A stretch of DNA of 45,937 nt, taken from positions 1-45,937 of the forward strand of contig JAEUHH010000091.1 in assembly GCA_016795505.1 (NCBI GenBank), in the 5' to 3' direction. Every line of letters starts with the position of its first letter. Within the stretch, counting starts at the first letter, position 1. Origin of the DNA: Verrucomicrobiales bacterium (GTDB lineage: Bacteria > Verrucomicrobiota > Verrucomicrobiia > Verrucomicrobiales > DEV007). This document shows positions 1-8,710 of the stretch, in pieces. Under the pieces are notes generated by a model. That model saw only the letters and a program-made list of their open reading frames with translations, had not been told where the DNA came from and searched no databases. The translations under genes and the position numbers were made by a program.

Positions 1-826
1 CACCTCGACAATCCGATTCCAGGCATCCCAGACGGGTTGGAAGCCTTTCGACCAATCCCCGTCGGTGCCGGGCACGGTCTTGGTGGCATTGCCCGCCCGG
101 TCGTAGGCCAGCAGGGCGCTGCTGCCGTCGAGTTGAGTGAGTTGGTTGTCTTGGTTGTTGGCGCGGGTCTGGTCGAGTGCCACCGCACCGTCCTCATCCT
201 TGCGGTAGCCGAGCCAGTTACCGGTGGGGTCGTAGCGAAAAGTTTCCGCTTCGCCGGGAACGCCGCCGATGGCGGAGCGGTTGGTGTTGAGGGTGCCCAG
301 GGCGTCGCCGAGGACCTGGTAGAGGCTGTCGTAGCGGTAGGCCTCGTCCTGACTGGAGGGTGCGACGAGGTTCTTCTTCCACGTCCGATTGGAGGCGCGA
401 TTGTAGCCCCACTGCCAGCCGTCGATGATCGAGCTGCCAGAGGTCTTTTCCCAGCGCATCTCTTGCACTCGGCCGAAGCGGTCATAGCCATCGTAGGGAT
501 CACCGGCGTCGCCCTCGCTCCCGCCGCCGGGGCGCAGCATGGACATCTGAACGGCAGGCTGCGGGTAGGTGATGGAGACGTAGCGGCCGAGGCCGGCGCG
601 GGTGTAGGCGACTTTGTTGCCACTTTCCCCTTGGATTGCGATTGAGTTTACAAGACTGAACAAATCATCGATGCTGTCAGCGGCCCCGTAGCCGATGGTG
701 ACGACCCGGCCGTTGGGGTAGGTGATCGATTCGCGTCGGGCGGTGTTGGCGCTCATGCGGGCTCAGGGTGCGGCGTGGGCGTAGGTGACCTCGGGGGTGG
801 TGCCGGGATTGATGGTGTTCTTAAAA
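1..826 (-). pseudogene. RHS-repeat protein fragment, cut at window edge
   Basis: The minus strand stays open from an ATG at 756 to base 1 (252 codons) and continues out of the window. It encodes YD-repeat text, for example ITYPNGRVVTIGYG, DPYDGYDRFGRVQEMRW and YDRAGNATKTVPG, which is typical of RHS/YD-repeat shell proteins. The same frame carries RHS-like residues upstream (NTINPGTTPEVTYAHAAP) before a TGA at about 772-774, so the homology runs to about 826 but is interrupted by a stop. No N-terminal secretion or PAAR region is present. RHS proteins form a beta-cage around a C-terminal toxin; whether this piece is still expressed is doubtful. I read it as a 5'-truncated, stop-interrupted RHS copy whose C-terminus lies outside the window. 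Confidence 0.8.
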
Positions 827-937
827 AGTCGATGTTGGATTGAGATGCGGATTTGTTTTGTAATCTGAAAATTCAAGACATTTCTTGCGTTGAGAAAATC
901 GCATTCAAACGAATTCAGAGATTTATTTCGGTAAATC

Positions 938-1429
938 TCATCTTTTTTTGCGCTCTTTATCTAAAGTTGAAATAATCGAATTAATTCGATCTGTATCTTC
1001 AGTTTGAAGTAATAAATCGATGTAATAAGCTTTGATTTGTTCATTATATTCTATAATAAATAAGCTTTTGTTATTGAGGTTAGGTAGAAGTTTCTCGAAT
1101 TCAGGCTCCCAGAATACTGGTACTGAAAAAATCTCAACAGGGTTAGAAAATTCCGAATAGAATGGCAGGTGCTGTGACCAATTGTACAGAACATTCGAGA
1201 TTTTTAGTTCGGAGGCCGTGTATTTGATTTTTTCGATGTTAACCTCAGAATTAAAGCGAACTGATTCAAATTGCGTCCTTTTCTGAGATACGGTTCCTGT
1301 AATGATTATTGGTCTGCCGGTGCATAATCGATATTGAAAGTAATCGGTCGCCAATCCAATCGGGTCGGCGGCTTGTAGTGTCGCGAGAAAATATAGAATA
1401 ATTGGCGGCAGCAGAAGGGAAGTGGTCAT
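938..1429 (-). CDS. small secreted or lipid-anchored protein next to an RHS tip, unknown function
   Basis: 163 aa. The N-terminus (MTTSLLLPPIILYFLATLQA) looks like a signal peptide, followed by an AT-rich, Lys/Ile/Asn-rich region ending in a basic tail. I do not recognise a family. It begins 26 bp after the stop of the RHS fragment at 1456-2460 on the same strand, the position where immunity genes of RHS toxins usually sit. Base composition is much more AT-rich than the flanking housekeeping genes, as is the RHS tip before it, so the two may have arrived together. An immunity role is inferred from position only. No clear Shine-Dalgarno precedes the ATG. Confidence 0.5.
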   Translation of the reverse strand: MTTSLLLPPIILYFLATLQAADPIGLATDYFQYRLCTGRPIIITGTVSQKRTQFESVRFNSEVNIEKIKYTASELKISNVLYNWSQHLPFYSEFSNPVEIFSVPVFWEPEFEKLLPNLNNKSLFIIEYNEQIKAYYIDLLLQTEDTDRINSIISTLDKERKKR

Positions 1430-1455
1430 TATTGGTGATAGGTTTATGTTGTGGG

Positions 1456-2460
1456 CTAACCCATTCGTTCGATTTGCTTTTCAGTGTCCGGGAAATTTAG
1501 AAATTTATGCTTTATTTTTGGTGGCGCTAAATCTCCTTCTTCAGCTCCCTTGCAATCTGCGCATCCGCAGTCTGCGTCCGTCTCCTTGCATTTCATCGCA
1601 TTCGCTTTTTTGACAGCAGTTTGCACTGCTTTTTGAAGCACAGAGTTTGTGTCTTTTTGATGGAAGCCGGTGGCGGTTCCTGTGGCATGCTTTTCTCCAC
1701 ATTTAACGCTTCCACAAAAGCACGGAAAAGTTACTTCAACTGAAATTTCGTAGCCGGCGTAAACGCGAATAAGCCCGAAAATATCGACGGAGTTTCCTGG
1801 ACTATTGTTAGTGAATGCATATAAATTCATCCCGCCAGCTTCTTGAATGAGATCCCTATTAATCCATCGTCCCAGTTCCGGGACGTAGAAGCGGTAACCG
1901 TAGTTGAGCCATCCCGTTTCCTCGTCGCGGAACTGGCCCTGGAACCCGAACTCCCAGTCGTAGTCCGACCCGGTCTTTGGCGTGAAGTCCGCCGCCATCA
2001 CCCGGCGCACGCCGAAGGCCGAATAGCCGTAGCGCTCCTGAACGGCTCCCGAGGTGTCCAGCACGGTCGTCCCGTTGAAGTAATCCATCGTCGCGTAGAG
2101 CCGCTCGTCGAGCGTGCCGTTCCCGTCGGTGTCGCGGTCCCGCAACACCAATTCGTCCCGGTGACCGGGGCGCTCGCCCCAGAGATACTGCCGGGCGGCA
2201 GTGGTGGCGGAATCGATCCGCTCTTCCAGTGGCTTCCACCGGTCGCTCCAGTAGGTATGGACGACCTCGCCGCCGGTTTCCCGGGTGATGCGGTCATGCA
2301 ACAGTCGTCCGAGGGTGTCGCGATCGTAGGCGTGGATGGTTTCGTTCGGATCCTTGGTGTTGACGATTTCGCCCTGGCGGTTGTTGGCGTGCTCGATCTG
2401 CCTGTACGTCAGGGCATCGAACTTCGGCGGTTCGCCAGGGTACTGCCTTATCAGGGCCAT
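1456..2460 (-). CDS. RHS-repeat core end plus variable Cys-rich C-terminal tip (N-terminally truncated)
   Basis: 334 aa. Residues about 20-230 are the end of an RHS shell: YD-repeat text, then the conserved core closing segment (GFQGQFRDEETGWLNYGYRF, YVPELGRWINRDLI, NLYAFTNNSPGNSVDIFG). After DIFG the sequence switches to a tip of about 105 aa that is AT-rich and Cys-rich (CFC, CGCADC clusters). This is the usual position of the toxin domain in RHS proteins. The tip matches no toxin family I recognise; the Cys clusters suggest metal binding. An in-frame TAA lies about 22 bp upstream of the ATG and there is no good ribosome binding site, so this looks like a 5'-deleted RHS gene. It is followed by a small gene at 938-1429. 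Confidence 0.75.
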   Translation of the reverse strand: MALIRQYPGEPPKFDALTYRQIEHANNRQGEIVNTKDPNETIHAYDRDTLGRLLHDRITRETGGEVVHTYWSDRWKPLEERIDSATTAARQYLWGERPGHRDELVLRDRDTDGNGTLDERLYATMDYFNGTTVLDTSGAVQERYGYSAFGVRRVMAADFTPKTGSDYDWEFGFQGQFRDEETGWLNYGYRFYVPELGRWINRDLIQEAGGMNLYAFTNNSPGNSVDIFGLIRVYAGYEISVEVTFPCFCGSVKCGEKHATGTATGFHQKDTNSVLQKAVQTAVKKANAMKCKETDADCGCADCKGAEEGDLAPPKIKHKFLNFPDTEKQIERMG

Positions 2461-2580
2461 AGGATCTGAGTATGAAATTTTTTAGATGGGGTCAATCAAA
2501 AAGTGATCTTTTCGCAGCTTTCCAAGTAGGTTTTTGAGAGTCGGCGCGGAACAGGCTGTCATGACTGATGGAAGTGCGCC

Positions 2581-5500
2581 TCAGTGAAAATCGTGCGATT
2601 GTCCGCGCACGGTGGCGGCGAAGGCGATGCCCTCGACGTGCTCGGTGTAGACGGAGGTGACGCCGTGCTGGATCTGGAGGCGGCCGGTGATGCGGAGAAA
2701 GGGCTCCTGGGTGATGACGAGCCGGTAGTGGTCGAACAGATCGCCATGGACGAAGGCGTTGGCGATGCCGGTCTCATCCTCCAGGCTGATGAAAACGTGG
2801 CCTTTGGCGGTGCCGGGGCGCTGGCGGCAGATGACGAGTCCGGCGATGATGACCTCGTCGTCGGGTTGGCCGGTGGCGAGGTCGCAGGCCCGCCGCACGC
2901 GGGGGTCGCGGTCGAGGTCCCCGCGCAGGTAAGCCATGGGATGACGCCCGGTGGTCAGGCCGAGACCGTCATAGTCGGCCTGGAGCCGCTCGATGGCATC
3001 CATGGGACGGAGGGGGGGAGATTTTGGATGTTGGATCTGGGATGTTCGATCTGGGATGTTGGAACGGGGGTTCTGGATCTCGGATGTTGGGTCGGGGATG
3101 TCGGATGTGGGATGTTGGAGGGCTCGGGAGAAGAGATCGTCCGGGTCGAGGGGGCGCTCGGTTTTCCACAAGGCCTCGCGCCGGTGTCCAGAGCCGGGCA
3201 GGGAGCGGAGGGCGCCGACTTTGGCGAGTACGCGGCGCTCATCCCGTCCGGGCTGGACCCGGAGCAGGAAATCCTCGATCGAGGCAAAGGAGGCGAGCCG
3301 TCGCTCGGCGATGAGCCGTGCGGCGGTGGTCCGGCCGAGGCCCTTCACCTGATTGAGGCCGAGCCGGATGATGCCGGGAGCGGGGTGATGCTGGATCTTG
3401 GATTCCGGTGCTTGGCTGTTGGGTTCGGAGATTTCCTCCACGGTGCACTCGACCTCGCTCACGGTGACATCGACGGGCCGCACGGCGAGGCCGCGGTGCC
3501 GGGCGTCCTTCACCAGGGTGGCGCGGGAGTAGAAGCCCATCGGCTGGTTGTTCAGCAGGCCGACGTAGAACTCGGCGGGACGGTGTACCTTCAGCCAGGC
3601 GCTGGCGTAGGCGATGAGGGCAAAGCTGATGGCGTGGCTCTCGGGGAAGCCATAGAGGGCGAAGCTGGAGATCGAGGCCACGATGCGCTCCTGCACGGCG
3701 GGGGATACCTGCTTGCGGTCCATGGCGGCGCGGAGCTTGGCCATCACCCTGGTCATGCGCTCGTTCGACCGGTGGAAGCTGATGGCCCGGCGCAGCTCCT
3801 CGGCCTCGGAGCCGTCGAAGTCGGCGGCGATCATGGCCATCTGCAGCACCTGCTCCTGGAACAGGGGCACGCCGAGGGTGCGTTCCAGAGCGGGGCGGAA
3901 GCGCTCGTCGATGCAGTCGACGGGCTCGAGGCCGTTGCGGCGGTTCAGGTAGGGGTGGACCATGTCGCCGGCGATGGGGCCGGGCCGGATCAGGGCGACC
4001 TCGACGCAGAGGTCGTAGAATTCCCGCGGCCGCATCCGCGGCAGGGTGGCCATCTGGGCGCGGGACTCGACCTGGAATACGCCGATGGTGTCGGCGCGGC
4101 AGAGCAGATCGTAGGTGGCGGGGTCGTCCTTCGGGATGGTGGCGAGGTCGACGGGCCGGCCGCGGGCGCGGCACAGCTCGACGGTATCCTGCATGGCGGC
4201 GAGCATGCCGAGGCCGAGCAGGTCGACTTTGATGATGCCGAGGTCCTCGCAGTCGTCCTTGTCCCACTGGACGACGCGGCGGTGCTCCATGGTGGCATTT
4301 TCCAGGGGTACGACGGTGTCGAGGCCGCGGTCGGAGATGATCATGCCGCCGGAGTGCTGTCCGAGGTGGCGCGGCAGGCTGTGGACGCCCTGGTAGAGCT
4401 GGATCAGGGCCGGGAGCCGGGGATGGGCGGTATCGAGGCCGGCTTCGCGGACGCGCTCGCGGAGATCGGCTTCGTCATGGTGATGGCTGCTGCCCCAGGC
4501 GTCGGAGAAGCGGTTCAGGGTGTCCGTCGGGATGTCGAGGACCTTGCCCATCTCGCGCATGGCGGAGCGGCCGCGGTAGGTGATGACATTCGCCGTCATG
4601 GCCGCGCCGCGGGGGGCGTAGCGGTGGAAGACGCCCTGGATGACGGTCTCGCGGCGCTCGCCGCTGGGCAGGTCGAGGTCGATGTCGGGCCAGGAATTCC
4701 GCCCCTCGGAGAGGAAGCGCTCGAAGAGCAGCTTCTGCCGGATGGCGTCGACCGCGGTGATGCGGAGGCAGTAGCAGACGGCGGAATTCGCCGCCGAGCC
4801 GCGCCCCTGCACGAGGATGCCACGGGAGCGGGCGAAATTGACGATGTCCTGGACGATGAGGAAATACCCGGAAAAGCCGAGCTTGGCGATGAGGCGCAGT
4901 TCGTGGTCGAGCTGCCGGCGGATGGCGGGAGTGATGCGGGGCCAGCGCTCGCGGGCGCCCCGGTAGGCCTGCTCGCGCAGGAAGCTGGCGGCGTCGTGGC
5001 CGACCGGCACGGGGTAGTCGGGGAAGCGGTAGCCGAGGTCCTCGAGAGTGAACTCGATGCGGTCGGCGGTGCGCCGGGTATTGGCCAGCAACTCGGGATG
5101 GTCGGGGAAGAGGGCGGCCATCTCGGCGGGACCTTTGAGGTGGCGTTCGCCATTGCGCGAAAGCAGGGTGCCGGCGGCATCGAGGTGGGTGTGGTGGCGC
5201 AGGCAGGCAAAGGCATCGGCGACGATGCGACCCTGTCTGGTCGCCGATACAACACTGTTCGATGCGATGGCGCGCAGTCCGTGGGCGGCGGCGAGATCGA
5301 GGAGGCGGCGGTTGGTCCACTCCTCGCCGCGCACCCGGTGGCGCTGGATCTCGACGAGGACGTATTCCTTGCCAAAAAGGGCGATGAGGCGGCGCAGGCG
5401 GTCCGCGGCGAGGGCGTCGTCGCCGGTGGCCAGGGCGCGTCGGATGGGGCCCTCCTCGTCACCGGTGAGGGCGATGAGGGTGCCGGGCTCGATGAACTCG

Positions 5501-5976
5501 GCCAGCTCGCTCCAGTGGACACGGCTGTCCTTGCGGCGGTTCAGGTGCTCGGCATCAGGCACGCGGGCGGTGCGGTAGCGGAGTCCAGCCTCGGCGACGC
5601 GGGTGACATCGGCGGGATCGAGTCCGCGCAGCTTGGCGTGGGTGAGGAGCTGGCAGAGACTCTGGTAGCCGGTGCGGGTGCGGACCAGGACGGGCAGGGC
5701 CAGCTCGTCGTCGAGGGTGATCTCCGCCCCGACGAGGGCGCGAAAGCCGCCGCCGGCTTCCTGGGCGGCGTGATGGGCACGGGCCGAGCCATAGAGCCCG
5801 TCGCGGTCGGTCAGGGCGAGGGCCGGGCAGCCCAGCTCCGCTGCCCTCCGGGCCAGCGTCTCGGGATGGGAGGCGCCGCGGTGGAAGGAAAAGGCGCTGC
5901 GGGCGTGGAGTTCGACGTAGGACACGGGGCGGCTCGGGTGGGGAAGCGGAAAAAGGGGTGAAAGATACGTGTTCAT
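2581..5976 (-). CDS. dnaE2: error-prone DNA polymerase DnaE2
   Basis: 1131 aa from the ATG at 5976, chosen because MNTYLSPLFP leads directly into the PHP domain; the longer frame upstream is non-conserved. Family: C-type DNA polymerase III alpha subunit, DnaE2 branch, used for translesion synthesis in SOS mutagenesis. Visible parts are the PHP domain from about residue 19 (YVELHARSAFSFHRGASHP), the polymerase core with GRGSAANSAVCYCLRI and catalytic aspartates in PDIDLDLPS (D431, D433, D435), and a C-terminal OB fold (VIIAGLVICRQRPGTAKGHV). It lacks the beta-clamp-rich tail of replicative DnaE. Two low-complexity insertions (about residues 848-865 and 953-986) make it longer than I would expect for the family. 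No imuA, imuB or lexA is adjacent. Confidence 0.95.
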   Translation of the reverse strand: MNTYLSPLFPLPHPSRPVSYVELHARSAFSFHRGASHPETLARRAAELGCPALALTDRDGLYGSARAHHAAQEAGGGFRALVGAEITLDDELALPVLVRTRTGYQSLCQLLTHAKLRGLDPADVTRVAEAGLRYRTARVPDAEHLNRRKDSRVHWSELAEFIEPGTLIALTGDEEGPIRRALATGDDALAADRLRRLIALFGKEYVLVEIQRHRVRGEEWTNRRLLDLAAAHGLRAIASNSVVSATRQGRIVADAFACLRHHTHLDAAGTLLSRNGERHLKGPAEMAALFPDHPELLANTRRTADRIEFTLEDLGYRFPDYPVPVGHDAASFLREQAYRGARERWPRITPAIRRQLDHELRLIAKLGFSGYFLIVQDIVNFARSRGILVQGRGSAANSAVCYCLRITAVDAIRQKLLFERFLSEGRNSWPDIDLDLPSGERRETVIQGVFHRYAPRGAAMTANVITYRGRSAMREMGKVLDIPTDTLNRFSDAWGSSHHHDEADLRERVREAGLDTAHPRLPALIQLYQGVHSLPRHLGQHSGGMIISDRGLDTVVPLENATMEHRRVVQWDKDDCEDLGIIKVDLLGLGMLAAMQDTVELCRARGRPVDLATIPKDDPATYDLLCRADTIGVFQVESRAQMATLPRMRPREFYDLCVEVALIRPGPIAGDMVHPYLNRRNGLEPVDCIDERFRPALERTLGVPLFQEQVLQMAMIAADFDGSEAEELRRAISFHRSNERMTRVMAKLRAAMDRKQVSPAVQERIVASISSFALYGFPESHAISFALIAYASAWLKVHRPAEFYVGLLNNQPMGFYSRATLVKDARHRGLAVRPVDVTVSEVECTVEEISEPNSQAPESKIQHHPAPGIIRLGLNQVKGLGRTTAARLIAERRLASFASIEDFLLRVQPGRDERRVLAKVGALRSLPGSGHRREALWKTERPLDPDDLFSRALQHPTSDIPDPTSEIQNPRSNIPDRTSQIQHPKSPPLRPMDAIERLQADYDGLGLTTGRHPMAYLRGDLDRDPRVRRACDLATGQPDDEVIIAGLVICRQRPGTAKGHVFISLEDETGIANAFVHGDLFDHYRLVITQEPFLRITGRLQIQHGVTSVYTEHVEGIAFAATVRGQSHDFH
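3021..3120. repeat. GGATGTT-type minisatellite inside dnaE2
   Basis: The plus strand repeats variants of GGATGTTGGATCTGG, GGATGTTCGATCTGG, GGATCTCGGATGTTGG and so on, for about 100 bp. On the coding strand it reads as a hydrophilic tract of about 34 residues (HPTSDIPDPTSEIQNPRSN and onward) that interrupts DnaE2 between the polymerase tail and the OB region without breaking the frame. From memory, similar SNIQHPTSN tracts recur in annotated proteins of Verrucomicrobia and Planctomycetes, pointing to a spreading repeat rather than a functional domain. Confidence 0.75.
3384..3435. repeat. second, shorter GGATCTTGGATT-type tract inside dnaE2
   Basis: A 52-bp stretch (CTGGATCTTGGATTCCGG, then CTTGGCTGTTGGGTTCGG) related to the tract at 3021-3120. 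It encodes ISEPNSQAPESKIQHHPA, roughly residues 848-865 of DnaE2, just before the conserved IRLGLNQVKGLG helix-hairpin-helix segment. It keeps the reading frame and looks like an independent insertion of the same repeat type. Confidence 0.55.
5224..5264. repeat. possible copy of the 41-bp dispersed repeat, inside dnaE2
   Basis: Two 19-bp halves, GATGCGACCCTGTCTGGTC and GATACAACACTGTTCGATG, separated by GCC. This is the layout of the 41-bp repeat at 35057-35097. Here the DnaE2 protein (IASNSVVSATRQGRI) aligns with the family without an insertion, so chance similarity or local sequence exchange are both possible. Confidence 0.35.
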
Positions 5977-6132
5977 CTGTTCAGTTTCAAGTCCCGGCGA
6001 CCTCCCCCTGCCGGCAGCCGACCCCGGCCTTGCCGGAAAGCCCAACCGGGTCGTCATTGTGGGAAATCGCGCCGCCCATTCCCTTCCCAACCGGGCGGCT
6101 TTGCCTGCGCCCCACCCGCTCTGTCACCCTCC

Positions 6133-6771
6133 ATGCACCGTCCTGCGACACCAGGCCAAGTCCGCCGCATCCTGTGGGTCTCCGCGGCCTATCTGTCGGT
6201 GGCGGCGGTGTTTATCGGCCGGGACCGCAATTTCGAGTTCCTCATCTACCTGGCGGTGATGACGGTGATCATCGTGGCGGTGCTGGCGGTGAACCGCCGG
6301 GCGGGGCTCAGCGCCACGCTGCTGGCGGGATTCAGCTTCTGGGGACTGCTGCACATGATCGGGGGACTGGTGCCCATCCCACCGCACTGGCACAGCACGG
6401 ACACGTCGCCGGTGGTTTACAATTGGCGGCTCATTCCCGGCTATCTGCGCTACGACCAACTGGTCCACGGCTTCGGTGTGGGCCTGACGACCTGGCTCAT
6501 CTGGCAGGCGCTGAGCGTGCGGGTGCGGGGCCACGATGGCGGTCCGCTGCAACCGACCCCGGGGATGCTGGCGGTGTGCGCCACGGCGGGCATGGGATTC
6601 GGCGCGCTCAATGAGGTGGTGGAATTCATCGCCACCCTCATCCTGCCCAGCACCAATGTCGGCGACCACGTCAACACCGGCTGGGATCTGGTGGCCAATC
6701 TCGTGGGTGCAACCGTGGCCGGGCTGGTCATCCACGCGGTGAGCCGCTGGCGGGCGGCGCGGGAGGGCTGA
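6133..6771 (+). CDS. YjdF-like integral membrane protein (DUF2238)
   Basis: 212 aa, with about five or six hydrophobic segments (for example FLIYLAVMTVIIVAVLAV, ATLLAGFSFWGLLHMIGGLV, and MLAVCATAGMGFGALNEVVE). The conserved pieces YDQLVHGFG, NEVVEF and NTGWDLVANLVGA are the signature of the DUF2238/YjdF family of inner-membrane proteins, whose biochemical role is not established. It sits alone on the plus strand between two minus-strand blocks. The ATG at 6133 has no strong Shine-Dalgarno, but the membrane topology starts soon after it, so the start is plausible. Confidence 0.8.
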   Translation: MHRPATPGQVRRILWVSAAYLSVAAVFIGRDRNFEFLIYLAVMTVIIVAVLAVNRRAGLSATLLAGFSFWGLLHMIGGLVPIPPHWHSTDTSPVVYNWRLIPGYLRYDQLVHGFGVGLTTWLIWQALSVRVRGHDGGPLQPTPGMLAVCATAGMGFGALNEVVEFIATLILPSTNVGDHVNTGWDLVANLVGATVAGLVIHAVSRWRAAREG

Positions 6772-6800
6772 CCGATCGTCACGGCGCCGCGGCTTTCGCC

Positions 6801-7286
6801 TCACGATCGAGGTGCCCACTGCCGCAGCAGCGCGGCAAAGGCGGCCTCGTCGTAGCTGCCGTTTCGCTCCAGCTTTCCGGTATCCTGGGAATGCAGCAGC
6901 CGGCCGTCGTGGTCGAGGATGAACAGATGCGGGTAGGCTTCGATCGGGCCGAGGGGATTGAGAAAGCCGGTGTTGGAGACTTCGTCGCTCACGGTGACTT
7001 TCTGGACCACATAGCTCCTGGCGAGGATGGCGGCGACGGTGGGATTCGACTCGATGAATTTCCCCATCGCGCGGCACCACGGACACCAGTCGCCGCCAGC
7101 GATGATCAGAATGCGGCGGTTCTCCCGTGCGGCGATGGCTTTGCCCTTTGCCAGATCGGCATCGGGATCGGCCTTCGGGTCGTAGGTCGCGGCGGTGTAG
7201 ACGAGTTTCGGCGCCTCGGCGGCGACCAGCATGGCCGGCACGAGGAGCCAAAGGCAGGACAGCAGGGTGAGGAGACGGACATTCAT
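6801..7286 (-). CDS. secreted thioredoxin-fold protein with CPWC active site
   Basis: 161 aa. Residues 1-23 form a signal peptide (MNVRLLTLLSCLWLLVPAML, then VAA). The thioredoxin-like active site is GGDWCPWCRAMG (C68, C71), followed by the cis-Pro region AYPHLFILDHDG. This fits a periplasmic thiol-disulfide oxidoreductase or DUF255-like thioredoxin. The ATG overlaps the stop of the ceramidase-like gene upstream (ATGA at 7283-7286), so the two are translationally coupled, and it is the last gene of a three-gene unit with corA. Partner proteins are unknown. Confidence 0.85.
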   Translation of the reverse strand: MNVRLLTLLSCLWLLVPAMLVAAEAPKLVYTAATYDPKADPDADLAKGKAIAARENRRILIIAGGDWCPWCRAMGKFIESNPTVAAILARSYVVQKVTVSDEVSNTGFLNPLGPIEAYPHLFILDHDGRLLHSQDTGKLERNGSYDEAAFAALLRQWAPRS

Positions 7287-8710
7287 GGCGGGGGAAACAG
7301 CGATTCGGGCCGGCCTGCGTCGCGGGCGAGCCGGGCGATGGCTCCGGCGACGACCGTTTCGGCCTCGGGAGCGAAAAAACCGATGCCACCGGCATAGAGG
7401 CCGCGTGTCTCATAGCCGCCCTCGCGCAGCACACGCGCGCTCGGCAGGTAGCCGTAGACATCGTGACAATAAGCCGAGATCCACAGCCGCGATCCGCCCA
7501 GCGCGCTCTCGAGGAGGGTGACGTAGTCCACCACCACCTCGCCGGAGAGGCCAATCCAGGTGAGATCGTCACTGAATTGCCACACGGAGAACGGAGCGCG
7601 GTAGGCGGTCGGCAGCGACTCACCCGCAGCGCGGCGGCGCTCGATCTCGGACGCGACGAAGCCCCGCCAACTGCCGCCGGGCTGGAGCTTCATCGCCGCG
7701 AGGGCTTTCCCGTCGGGTGGCGGCTGGAGGGGCAGATCCACCTCGGCGAAACGCGTCGTCAGCGGTCCCGAGACCGGCGACCAGGCGTCGGGATCGGCCA
7801 GCAGCCGGCCAATCTCGTCACCCAGGGCCCGGCCGTGAGCCTCGGACATCTCGAGCGTGCCACGCGGATGAGGATTGGCGTCACCGGCACAGCCGAGGGT
7901 GAACAGCGCGGTCACGCCCGGGTGCGCCTCCTCGACCATCTGCTGCGCATAACCGGCATAGTCACCTGAAATCCGGTAAAAATCGCCACCCAGCGTCGTG
8001 TTGTGGCAGGCCGCCTGGAACAACACCGCGAGCAACCGGCCGTCCGGCGCGGTGATGCGCAGGGCCGGCACGCTGCGATCCACCGGGCCGCGGGGATTCA
8101 CTCCCAGCACCACGCCGCGGTCGGCGGTGGGCTCGCGGCGGTTCATCACGAAAGCCGCAAGACCCGTGGCCTGGCTGAGGCGGGCCGGCTGGGTGCAGCG
8201 TCCGAGCGCCTCGATGGCGAGCGCCGCCAGCTTTTCCTGCAGATCCCGGGTGTAGGCGGCCTGACGCGTGGCCTGGGAAGCATCCATCTTCGTCGTCGGA
8301 TCAGCCGACAGGGTCAGCATCGGGCCGGTGTGGGTGTGCGAGGCGCTCAGCAGGATGTCGGCCCGGTCGATCCCGGTGGCTGCCGTGATGCGTTCACAGA
8401 CCGGACCGGCCACCTCGGCGGTCAGACCGATCAGGTCGGTGGTCAGGATGACGGCCCGGTGACCGTCGGCATCCTGCAGGGCCAATGCTTTCGCATGGAG
8501 GGGCGCGGCGACACCCTCGTGGGCCCGATCGCGCGAGGCATAGCCGGCGAGGAAGACCGGTTCCGCCGGAGTGATGTCGGCCGCTGCGAGACCGATCTGC
8601 CAGTCGGCCCGGGCCTCCTGCTTCGCGGCGTGGCCGTGCCACACGAACCCCGCCGCGATGAGCGCAGGCAGACCGGCGAGCACGAGCCATCTGGGGCGCG
8701 GGGCGGTCAT
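7283..8710 (-). CDS. neutral/alkaline ceramidase-like hydrolase, membrane-anchored or secreted
   Basis: 475 aa from the ATG at 8710, which overlaps the corA stop as TGATG and precedes a hydrophobic signal/anchor (WLVLAGLPALIAAGFVW). The rest matches the N-terminal domain of neutral/alkaline non-lysosomal ceramidases: IGLAAADITPAEPVFLAGYA near residue 40, VILTTDLIGL, LLSASHTHTGP with metal-binding histidines, and a CHNTTLGGDFYRISGDY block. It is shorter than the full enzymes I know of, apparently lacking the C-terminal domain. Many bacterial members have unproven substrates, so ceramide hydrolysis is a family-level inference. It ends in an ATGA overlap with the thioredoxin-like gene. Confidence 0.82.
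   Translation of the reverse strand: MTAPRPRWLVLAGLPALIAAGFVWHGHAAKQEARADWQIGLAAADITPAEPVFLAGYASRDRAHEGVAAPLHAKALALQDADGHRAVILTTDLIGLTAEVAGPVCERITAATGIDRADILLSASHTHTGPMLTLSADPTTKMDASQATRQAAYTRDLQEKLAALAIEALGRCTQPARLSQATGLAAFVMNRREPTADRGVVLGVNPRGPVDRSVPALRITAPDGRLLAVLFQAACHNTTLGGDFYRISGDYAGYAQQMVEEAHPGVTALFTLGCAGDANPHPRGTLEMSEAHGRALGDEIGRLLADPDAWSPVSGPLTTRFAEVDLPLQPPPDGKALAAMKLQPGGSWRGFVASEIERRRAAGESLPTAYRAPFSVWQFSDDLTWIGLSGEVVVDYVTLLESALGGSRLWISAYCHDVYGYLPSARVLREGGYETRGLYAGGIGFFAPEAETVVAGAIARLARDAGRPESLFPPP

Noticed and set aside
37-645. 202-codon plus-strand frame
   Set aside because: Antisense to RHS YD-repeat text on the minus strand.
2584-5961. 1125-codon open frame on the plus strand opposite dnaE2
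   Set aside because: It is antisense to a gene with clear polymerase motifs, contains no known domain and shows composition-driven Gly/Ala/Val/Asp/Glu richness; GC-rich codon bias keeps the antisense frame open.
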